The notes under the pieces are model-generated. The model was given only the letters and a program-made list of their open reading frames with translations. It made no database searches and had not been told where the DNA came from. A stretch of DNA of 64,000 bases from an uncultured Oscillospiraceae bacterium (lineage in GTDB: Bacteria; Bacillota; Clostridia; Oscillospirales; Oscillospiraceae). Location: assembly GCA_934591845.1 (NCBI GenBank), contig CAKTPO010000005.1, forward strand, positions 1 to 64,000, given 5' to 3'. Shown piece by piece: positions 57,992 through 64,000 of this stretch. Position numbers and translations under genes: made by a program. Each line of letters begins with the position of its first letter. Positions within the stretch are counted from its first letter, which is position 1.

Positions 57992-59739
57992 CGGAACTGG
58001 AGTTTTTGGAGCTGCTGAGCGATGTGCATGGGGGCTACATCCGTCAGGCGGATGCCTTTCGGCAGGGCCAGCTTCGAATTGGGAAAAAGAAGCACCCCAT
58101 GGTCACCGCCCTGCAAATTTTATCCACCGCGGCCATGTTCGTGGCGATCCTGGGAGCGGGGTATCTGGGTCTTTGCAGTCAGATGAAAATGGCTGCGCAG
58201 AAGCCGGACCGGGAATCCACGGTCATGGCCACCGGAAGTGAAGCCATGGACACAGGGACGGACTGGCAGCTTGCAGTCCTGGGGGATGAACTGCCGTTTT
58301 ACGATCTGGAAAATGAGAACAGCGTGACCCTTTCTCAATTCTGTGAGAACCTGTCCCAGGCCATGGGCACAGAAGAAGCGCCAAAGCCGGACCGGTATGC
58401 CTCCCTGGATCTGGACGGCGACGGCCAGAAGGAGCTGGTGGTGGAGTTCCGGGGAACCGGCGACCTGCCCAGGCTGGTATTGGGCTATTTTGACGGTGAA
58501 CTGAGGGGTTCTATTTATTATAACCGCCAGATGGATCAGATCAAGGAGGATGGCACCTTCTATTATTCCGGCGGCATTGGAAACCGGGGTTGGGCAAGGC
58601 TTCAGAAATTCGACGGCCATTGGGTCGAGGAAGATCTGGAGGGAGACTATTTCAGTTTGCCGGATACGCTGTGGACACAGTGGGTGCCTCAGGACACCGA
58701 AACGGAGCCGGAGGCAACAGATGATACCGAGAAAGTTCCATCGGAGCTGCATTTGACATACTGGAAAGATGGAGCGCTCTCTTCCGTTCCGGCGGACCTA
58801 TTCATTGGTGAGGGCTTCTTCCTGTACGTTCCCCGGGAAGGATGGGTACACGAGGTCCTGGATTACCACGGCACGACCGCGGACCGCTGGGTCTGCGGGG
58901 AGGAGACCTTGGATGAATTCGGCCTGAACAGAATGCTCGACACCACAAGCCGGGAGGCCCTGCGGAAAATCTACGATCAGAAGTATCCCACCCGCATAAC
59001 CGTTTTCTTCCGGCCCGGAACAGACGACCAGGCCCTCCGGGACTGGATCATGGAGGTGAATCCCCAATGGGACATGACCCAGAACGCCCGGGGTTCCCTG
59101 TTTGCCGATACGGCAACGGTGAATTTCTTCCCTACGGAAACCGGTGTTATTGTCTGTATCCTGGAAGCACCGACTTACGCAACGGAAGGACTGGGGACTC
59201 TTGGGGCAATGTACCAGTCCGTCGGTAGTTGGTCCCCGGGAAATGCGGGAGTAGCGTCCAATGTCAGTGGCCGGGAGAAAGAGACCTCCTTTATACTGAC
59301 CCGCTACATCGATTCCGAGCAGCAGTATGAAGAATACCCGGTGCCGGTTCAGCTCTACCAGGCCGATGGATATTCGACCTATATTCCTAAGGAGGGCTTT
59401 GAAAAATCAGAGGGAACCTATGGTGGACGTCCCGCCGTCCGCTGGGAATATGGGGAAAACCGGAACGTCTGGTTTTCGGTGGTGCCGCTGGATACCACAA
59501 GCTTCAACGAGGCCATCCAATGGGGCCTTTCCGCGGGAGGTCCCGGCTATACCCTCATCGAGGACAAAAGTGGCGGCGTTAGCGGACAGAGTACAGACGG
59601 CAGCCTTTTTTGGGCGATCACTTTCCATGAAAAGGACTTTAAGGGCATTTACGCCGTGATCTGCCATTACCCCGTAGCCCAAACCGACGATCTGGCCGCT
59701 TACGTGAAACTCATGGCCGATGAATTTCAGGCGGAGTAG
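57988..59739 (+). CDS. Large membrane protein, probable anti-sigma factor
   Basis: The 583-residue protein has a cytoplasmic N terminus of about 38 residues, one membrane helix (about 40-65; VTALQILSTAAMFVAILGAGYLGL) and an extracytoplasmic part of more than 500 residues. A calcium-binding-like LDLDGDGQKELVVEF lies near residue 150. Two or three repeated beta-type domains follow (LPFYDL..., LFIGEGFFLYVPREGW, VPVQLYQADGYSTYIPKEGF). The last two segments resemble each other and are probably sensor repeats. Position and ATGA coupling to the ECF gene argue for anti-sigma function; no zinc-binding anti-sigma motif is seen. The outside part is far larger than in usual anti-sigma factors. Confidence 0.65.
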   Translation: MTELEFLELLSDVHGGYIRQADAFRQGQLRIGKKKHPMVTALQILSTAAMFVAILGAGYLGLCSQMKMAAQKPDRESTVMATGSEAMDTGTDWQLAVLGDELPFYDLENENSVTLSQFCENLSQAMGTEEAPKPDRYASLDLDGDGQKELVVEFRGTGDLPRLVLGYFDGELRGSIYYNRQMDQIKEDGTFYYSGGIGNRGWARLQKFDGHWVEEDLEGDYFSLPDTLWTQWVPQDTETEPEATDDTEKVPSELHLTYWKDGALSSVPADLFIGEGFFLYVPREGWVHEVLDYHGTTADRWVCGEETLDEFGLNRMLDTTSREALRKIYDQKYPTRITVFFRPGTDDQALRDWIMEVNPQWDMTQNARGSLFADTATVNFFPTETGVIVCILEAPTYATEGLGTLGAMYQSVGSWSPGNAGVASNVSGREKETSFILTRYIDSEQQYEEYPVPVQLYQADGYSTYIPKEGFEKSEGTYGGRPAVRWEYGENRNVWFSVVPLDTTSFNEAIQWGLSAGGPGYTLIEDKSGGVSGQSTDGSLFWAITFHEKDFKGIYAVICHYPVAQTDDLAAYVKLMADEFQAE

Positions 59740-60120
59740 GCCTGCTCCACCGGAGTAAAAGCCCCGGCCGATATATGATACCCCCATCGACATGTCATCC
59801 CGACCGAGTGAAACGAGCGGAGGGATCTACTCAAGTTGCAGATTTTACCTTGTGGTGGTTCATCATCCCACGTGGTGGATTCCTCCACTCCGCTTGCGCT
59901 ACGGTCGGAATGACAAAAAGGGGGACGTGTCTGGTTTTTATTGGTAACGATTCCGTCCTTAAACGTGCGGAACGGCACATAGGCCGTTCCCTACGGTTTC
60001 GCTGGTGGGTATATTCTTTAACCAACGCAGTCCAAAAACGGACACGTCCGTCACGCCAATAATTGTCAATTGTCCCGCCGTTCCCTATGGTTTCGCTGAT
60101 ATGCCCATTTTTCAACCTTG
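59740..60120. repeat. Mosaic of intergenic repeats
   Basis: It contains a complete 123-bp TGTCATTCCGA element (59793-59915), a GGAACGGCACATAGGCCGTTCC copy (59969-59996) with its TTTCGCTGGTGGG tail, a CAATTGTCAATTG fragment (60058-60075) and a second partial copy (60076-60120). No gene is supported. Confidence 0.75.
59793..59915. repeat. TGTCATTCCGA-family element, copy 3
   Basis: The left arm TGTCATCCCGACCGAG and right arm ending CGGTCGGAATGACA are inverted. The centre GATTTTACCTTGTGGTGG matches copy 2. Length 123 bp. Confidence 0.75.
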
Positions 60121-60150
60121 GTGTTCTAAAACATCCTTTTTCTTTCCTTG

Positions 60151-60179
60151 TGGACAAATGGCCGTCTATGTGATACAAT
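60151..60179 (+). promoter_or_regulatory. Promoter of the alanine symporter gene
   Basis: TGGACA (60151-60156), a 17-nt spacer and TACAAT (60174-60179). A glycine riboswitch, sometimes found before such genes, was not seen. Confidence 0.6.
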
Positions 60180-60213
60180 GGAACCCGACTTGCAAATAGA
60201 GAGGAAGAAATTT

Positions 60214-61590
60214 GTGGAAACTATCACGACCGTAAACGCTGCGGTGAACAACTTTGTATGGGGTGTTCCCGCCATGATCTGTATTGTGGGCGTGGGCCTG
60301 TGGCTCAGCTTTCAGACGAAATTCATTCAGTTCCGCCGCTTCGGCACCTCCATGCGGGAGACCTTTGGTAAAATGTTTCACCGCACCGATGCTACCCAGG
60401 GGGCCGTCACCCCTTTCCAGGCGGTGTGTACCGCACTGGCTGCCACGGTAGGCACCGGTAACATTGCCGGTGTAGCCGGGGCCATTGCCATCGGCGGCCC
60501 CGGGGCGGTGTTCTGGATGTGGTGCAGCGCCCTTTTGGGCATGTGTACCAAGTTTGTAGAGGTCACCCTGGCCGTCCGATTCCGGGAGAAAAACCGGGAG
60601 GGGGACTGGGTAGGCGGTCCCATGTATTACATCAAAAACGGGTTGCCGAAAAAATGGCATTTTCTGGCGGTGCTCTACGCCATTCTGGGTATGCTTACGG
60701 TGTTTGGCACCGGCAACGCCACCCAGGTCAATGCCATTATCACCGCTGTAGACACCGCCATTCTGAACTTCCACCAGATGGGTGCCCGGCAAATGGCCAG
60801 CCTGAACCTGGTTATTGGCATTCTGATTGCCCTGACCGTGGCTCTGGTGCTGGTAGGCGGGCTCAAGCGCATCGGCAATGTGGCAGAAAAACTGGTGCCC
60901 TTTATGGCCCTGGTGTATGTGCTCATGGCCCTGGGTGTTCTGGTGCTGAACCTGAACCGGGTGCCGGAGGTGCTGGCCGCCATCGTCAAAGGAGCCTTTT
61001 CCCCTTCCGCCGTCACCGGCGGTGCCGTGGGCAGCATGTTCCTGTGCATGAAAAAGGGCGTATCCCGGGGCATCTTCTCCAACGAGGCAGGTCTGGGTAC
61101 CGGCTCCATTGCCCATGCGGCTTCGGATGTGGACGACCCCATCCGTCAGGGCTACTTCGGCATTTTTGAGGTCTTTGCCGATACCATCATCATCTGCTCC
61201 ATGACTGCCTTTGTGATTCTGGTCTCCGGGGAGCACATCACCTACGGTGCCGCCGCCGGAGCAGAACTGACCATCGGGGGCTTTACGGCGGTGTATGGCA
61301 GCTTGGCCTCCCTCCTGGCGGCGGTGGCCATGTGCTGCTTCGCCTTTTCCACCATCATCGGCTGGGGCCTTTACGGTACCCGGTGCCTGGAATTTTTGGT
61401 GGGCAGCAAGGCAAACCGGGGCTTTATGATCGTCTACTCCTTTGTAGCTATCATCGGTGCCACGGTAGACCTGGGCCTTCTGTGGGACCTTTCCGAAACT
61501 TTTAACGGCATGATGGTCATTCCCAACCTCATTGCCCTGTTCCTGCTCTCCGGCACCGTTGCGAAAATGGTCCGTCAAACAAAGATTTGA
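60214..61590 (+). CDS. Sodium:alanine symporter (AGCS family)
   Basis: This 458-residue membrane carrier imports alanine or glycine with Na+. About eleven helices and the family signatures are visible: PFQAVCTALAATVGTGNIAGVAGAI, GGPGAVFWMWCSALLGM, EGDWVGGPMYYIKNG and MKKGVSRGIFSNEAGLGTGSIAHAA. The start is GTG at 60214, following AGAGAGGAAG; an ATG in frame at 60148 lies within the promoter. A terminator follows. Confidence 0.95.
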   Translation: METITTVNAAVNNFVWGVPAMICIVGVGLWLSFQTKFIQFRRFGTSMRETFGKMFHRTDATQGAVTPFQAVCTALAATVGTGNIAGVAGAIAIGGPGAVFWMWCSALLGMCTKFVEVTLAVRFREKNREGDWVGGPMYYIKNGLPKKWHFLAVLYAILGMLTVFGTGNATQVNAIITAVDTAILNFHQMGARQMASLNLVIGILIALTVALVLVGGLKRIGNVAEKLVPFMALVYVLMALGVLVLNLNRVPEVLAAIVKGAFSPSAVTGGAVGSMFLCMKKGVSRGIFSNEAGLGTGSIAHAASDVDDPIRQGYFGIFEVFADTIIICSMTAFVILVSGEHITYGAAAGAELTIGGFTAVYGSLASLLAAVAMCCFAFSTIIGWGLYGTRCLEFLVGSKANRGFMIVYSFVAIIGATVDLGLLWDLSETFNGMMVIPNLIALFLLSGTVAKMVRQTKI

Positions 61591-61595
61591 TTCAC

Positions 61596-61621
61596 TGCGC
61601 CCCTTCGGGGGCGCATTTTTT
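61596..61621 (+). terminator. Terminator of the symporter gene
   Basis: TGCGCCCC (61596-61603) and GGGGCGCA (61608-61615) enclose a TTCG tetraloop region and are followed by TTTTTT. Confidence 0.92.
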
Positions 61622-61656
61622 GTGGTGGAATGGGGAAACTCCGGGCATCCTATCCC

Positions 61657-61685
61657 TTGACGAAGGTAACATAACAGCGTATAAT
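61657..61685 (+). promoter_or_regulatory. Promoter of the lipoprotein-NAGPA operon
   Basis: TTGACG (61657-61662), a 17-nt spacer and TATAAT (61680-61685). A MITE-like element lies between this promoter and the first gene. Confidence 0.78.
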
Positions 61686-61732
61686 AAACATGCATTCCGA
61701 AAACAATGCAATAGAAAAAGGGAGCGGCCTAG

Positions 61733-61810
61733 ACAAGCTCTGATCAAATCGGCAAGAGCTGACGGCGAACGATTCGCCGCTCAGCCGCAGACGATTTATT
61801 CAGAGTTTCC
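61733..61810. repeat. MITE-like element, short (78 bp) form, copy 4, in a 5' leader
   Basis: The ends ACAAGCTCTGATCAAATCG and CGATTTATTCAGAGTTTCC are inverted. The length equals that of the copy at 12881-12958. Flanks show CTAG on both sides (61729-61732 and 61811-61814), a possible target duplication. It would fold into a strong hairpin 20 nt before the start codon. Confidence 0.8.
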
Positions 61811-61832
61811 CTAGGGCCGGGGATTTGGATTT

Positions 61833-62474
61833 ATGGGAAAAGTACAGCGTTTTTTTGCTGCCGCCTGCGGTGCGGCGGCCATTCTCCTGGCCGGCTGTGG
61901 CATCCGGCTGGGGGTCACCGCACCGGAAAAGAGCCCGGTACTGCTGAAAATTGATACAGGGGCAGAATTGCTTTGTCAGAACTTTGCCCGGTGCCTTCAG
62001 AACGGAGACTTTGAGGGTCTTTCCCAAACCTTTCTGGGAACGCCGCAAATCGACGTTGAGCAAAACCGGGAGGAGCTGACCCAGCGGGTCTGGGATGCCT
62101 ATGTAAGCTCCATCCATTGCCGTCTGGACGGCGGGCTCTACAGCACCAACCAGGGACTGGCCCAGGACATCACCCTGGAAGCCCTGGATTTGGAAGACCT
62201 GGGAAAGCAGCTTCAAAAAAAGGTGCCCTTGCTTTTGGAAGCCCGTATCGCCCAGGCCCAGGACATTGGGGAGCTGTATGACGAACACAACGCCTACCGT
62301 CAGGAGGTCATTGACCAGGTGCTGTTGCAGGCACTGGACGGAATTCTTTCCAAAAACCCAGCCACCCGGGAAACGCCCCTGACCCTGCGGCTGTGCCGCA
62401 GTGAGGGTCAATGGTATCTTCAGCCCGAGGGCGATCTCATCCGCTTCCTCAGCGGAAATATGGCAGGAGCGTGA
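61833..62474 (+). CDS. Lipoprotein of unknown function
   Basis: The 213-residue exported lipoprotein has a signal peptide and lipobox LLAGC near residue 22. The mature part is helical and acidic (NFARCLQNGDFEGLSQTFLG, then LGKQLQKKVPLLLEARIAQAQ), with a C-terminal segment (LRLCRSEGQWYLQPEGDLIRFL) that resembles the end of small NTF2-like or DUF5105-type lipoproteins; I do not assign a family. The ribosome binding site is weak (GGGGATTTGG). The gap to the next gene is 4 bp, so they are cotranscribed. Confidence 0.72.
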   Translation: MGKVQRFFAAACGAAAILLAGCGIRLGVTAPEKSPVLLKIDTGAELLCQNFARCLQNGDFEGLSQTFLGTPQIDVEQNREELTQRVWDAYVSSIHCRLDGGLYSTNQGLAQDITLEALDLEDLGKQLQKKVPLLLEARIAQAQDIGELYDEHNAYRQEVIDQVLLQALDGILSKNPATRETPLTLRLCRSEGQWYLQPEGDLIRFLSGNMAGA

Positions 62475-62478
62475 GCCT

Positions 62479-63603
62479 ATGAAAAAGAATAAACTGGGCC
62501 GCCCGGGTGTGATTCTTGGTGGTCTGCTCAGCTTCTGCGCCGTGTGTCTGGTGCTGGGGCTGCTGCTGTTGGTGCCCAGCGGAAAAACCAGAGTCACCGG
62601 CAAGAAAACCATCGATGCCGCTGGACAGTTTGGCACGGATCTCAACAATCTGCTCAGCGATGCCCTCTCCTCTGTTACCTCCGTTAAAAAACGGTACTGG
62701 ATCGCCGCCAACGCCGCCGCCCCGGTTCCGGACCAAAACTGCTACGGCACCGCCGAAGACCCCAAGGAACTGGCGGAGCTGATGGAAAAAGCCCAGGATG
62801 TTTTGGAGGGCCAGACCTTTTACTTTGACCCGGAAACCACGGAGATTCTGCCAGGCAGTCAGATCCACTATTACTATGACGAAACCATCCTGGCCGTTAC
62901 CTGGAAAGAGGCCCACAAAAACATAGCCGTTACCTGTGCGGAAGTGAAGATCATGGATATTTCCCAGTTCCGCCGGTATCTGGCGGGCGAGGAATTCGGC
63001 TGCGGAAAGCTGATGCTCTCCTCGGAAATGGCCGAGGCCGCCCATGCGGTGGTGGGCTGCTCTGCGGATTTCTACGGCTTCCGGCCTGACGGCGTGATGA
63101 TTCTGGACGGCACTGCCCTGCGGGCCAACCGGGCACTGCCGGACCTGTGCTTTATCAAGGACAACGGCGACATGCTGCTCTACCGGGGCAATGACTTTGC
63201 CTCTGTGGAATATGCCCAGAATTTTGCCGACGAAAATGACATTCTGTTCAGCTTCTCCTTTGGCCCTGTGCTGATCAAAGACGGGAAACGCTGCGAACGC
63301 TACGACTATCCCATTGGGGAACTGGACCGGAATTATGCCCGGTCTGCGCTGAGCCAGCTGGGAAAGCTCCACTACCTCTACACCGCCTGCAACCGGGAAC
63401 CACCCTATGGCTACACCCCGGATATTGGAGAATTGACCACTATCCTCCTGGACATGGGCGTTCAGCAGTCCTACAACTTAGACGGCGGCCAGACCACCAC
63501 CGTGGTCATGGACAACCAGGTGGTCAACACCGTCAACTACGGCAACCAGCGCAAAATCAGTGATATTCTCTATTTTGCCACCGCCAAACCCTCAGGAGGT
63601 TGA
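62479..63603 (+). CDS. Phosphodiester glycosidase (NAGPA-domain) family protein
   Basis: The 374-residue protein has an N-terminal signal anchor (residues 9-33), a helical spacer and a C-terminal NAGPA domain (about 140-370). The domain ends with the family signature QQSYNLDGGQTTTVVMDNQVVN and NYGNQRKISDILYF. In bacteria this domain is found in surface glycosidases acting on phosphodiester-linked sugars, for example teichoic acid or glycan decorations. It is predicted to act outside the membrane. ATG at 62479 follows AGGAGCGTGAG. It is followed after 2 bp by an Lgt-like gene. Confidence 0.85.
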   Translation: MKKNKLGRPGVILGGLLSFCAVCLVLGLLLLVPSGKTRVTGKKTIDAAGQFGTDLNNLLSDALSSVTSVKKRYWIAANAAAPVPDQNCYGTAEDPKELAELMEKAQDVLEGQTFYFDPETTEILPGSQIHYYYDETILAVTWKEAHKNIAVTCAEVKIMDISQFRRYLAGEEFGCGKLMLSSEMAEAAHAVVGCSADFYGFRPDGVMILDGTALRANRALPDLCFIKDNGDMLLYRGNDFASVEYAQNFADENDILFSFSFGPVLIKDGKRCERYDYPIGELDRNYARSALSQLGKLHYLYTACNREPPYGYTPDIGELTTILLDMGVQQSYNLDGGQTTTVVMDNQVVNTVNYGNQRKISDILYFATAKPSGG

Positions 63604-63605
63604 TT

Positions 63606-64000
63606 ATGGATACCATTGCTTTTCTGATTGGCCCCTACAGCATCTATTGGAGCACCGTGATGCTGGCCCTGGCCAGTGCCGTGGGGGTGCTGCTGTTCTG
63701 GTGCTTCTACCTGTGGGACGGTGCTGACCGGGCCGGGGCCTTCCTGCTGCCGCCCCTGGCGTTGGTGCTGGGCATTCTCGGCGGGCGGCTGGCCCACTGG
63801 TATTTCCGGCCGGATGTCTACGGCGGCTTCCTGTCTGCCATGACGGACTACAGCATGGGGGGCTTTGCCCTGGTGGGCACCTTTCTGGGTGTCTTTCTGG
63901 CAGTGGTGCTCACGTCTCTACTGCACAAAGGCAAGACCTTGTTCCCTCTGCTGGATGCTGTGGCCCTGGCGGGCTGCGGGGCCATCAGCCTGGGGCGGCT
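63606..64000 (+). CDS. Prolipoprotein diacylglyceryl transferase-like protein (truncated by window edge)
   Basis: The first 131 codons are present; the gene runs off the window. The translation has four membrane helices and the Lgt pattern: IGPYSIYWSTVM at the start, LVLGILGGRLAHWYF, MGGFALVGTFLGVFLAVVL and LLDAVALAGCGAISLGRL. Lgt adds diacylglycerol to the lipobox Cys of prolipoproteins, so cotranscription with a lipoprotein gene fits. Lgt normally has a conserved Arg-Gly-Gly near the third helix; here MGGFALVG replaces it, so it may be a divergent member. It starts 2 bp after the NAGPA gene. Confidence 0.78.
   Translation, partial: MDTIAFLIGPYSIYWSTVMLALASAVGVLLFWCFYLWDGADRAGAFLLPPLALVLGILGGRLAHWYFRPDVYGGFLSAMTDYSMGGFALVGTFLGVFLAVVLTSLLHKGKTLFPLLDAVALAGCGAISLGR

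Noticed and set aside
40680..60120. CRISPR array
   Set aside because: Repeats are palindromic, dispersed, in both orientations and without regular unique spacers; no cas genes are present.
60120..60213. Glycine riboswitch upstream of the alanine symporter
   Set aside because: The leader is too short and has none of the conserved glycine aptamer blocks.

Overview
The window looks like chromosomal DNA of a spore-forming, anaerobic gut Clostridium relative, most likely Oscillospirales (Oscillospiraceae-like). The case rests on the sporulation sigma factor SigG, a GerMN lipoprotein, a YlmC/YmxH protein, an archaeal-type ProRS, an iron-sulfur L-serine dehydratase, many OmpR-type two-component pairs, AGGAGG ribosome binding sites and GC-rich, C/G-ending codons. 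No species name is claimed. About 58 protein genes and one tRNA are visible.

Layout. 1-2.3 kb: tRNA-Thr(CGU), a family 4 uracil-DNA glycosylase and a DacA-like protein that has lost all three catalytic motifs. 2.4-6.7 kb: tightly packed operon of response regulator, histidine kinase, GerMN lipoprotein, exonuclease III, C-GCAxxG-C-C protein and a papain/C39-like protein. 6.8-9.7 kb: a second two-component pair on the minus strand. 9.9-14.3 kb: HAD phosphatase, proS, L-serine dehydratase. 14.4-19.4 kb: a two-component pair divergent from a VTC / DUF4956 / carbohydrate-binding lipoprotein operon. 19.5-20.3 kb: a DUF134-NifX fusion with its own operator.

20.3-28.3 kb is an AT-richer island: one promoter drives a small coiled-coil protein, a two-helix membrane protein, a type III Mod methylase, a DUF1016 nuclease and a type III Res subunit, all with overlapping ends. 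The first two genes are unrecognised and are the best candidates for a new accessory part of a defence locus.

28.4-38.7 kb: ychF, TraX-like protein, radical SAM protein, MFS transporter, glycerophosphodiesterase, Noc/ParB-like protein, a THF riboswitch controlling an unusually long FolT-type ECF transporter, and an MBOAT acyltransferase with an SGNH-like partner. 38.8-40.6 kb: HU-rqcP and rpsF-ssb-rpsR. 41.2-47.5 kb (minus strand): J-domain protein, DUF5685, YihY, DAK2/FakA-like, Asp23, gpmI. 47.7-51.9 kb: LRR surface protein, recG, rpsT. 52-56.8 kb: a dense DnaA-box-like cluster, sigG with a SigG-type promoter, YlmC, rpsB-tsf, Xaa-Pro peptidase. 57.4-64 kb: an ECF sigma factor with a very large membrane partner, a Na+:alanine symporter, a lipoprotein, an NAGPA-type glycosidase and the start of an Lgt-like gene cut by the window edge.

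The gaps hold several families of short palindromic repeats. One is MITE-like, with inverted ends reading roughly GGAAACTCTGAATAAATCG, in exactly two sizes (78 and 161 bp). One is about 125 bp and is bounded by TGTCATTCCGA...TCGGAATGACA. One has the core GGAACGGCACATAGGCCGTTCC. There are also runs of CAATTGTCAATTG-type repeats. They are concentrated at 10.6-10.9, 40.7-41.2, 48.7-49.5, 56.8-57.3 and 59.8-60.1 kb.
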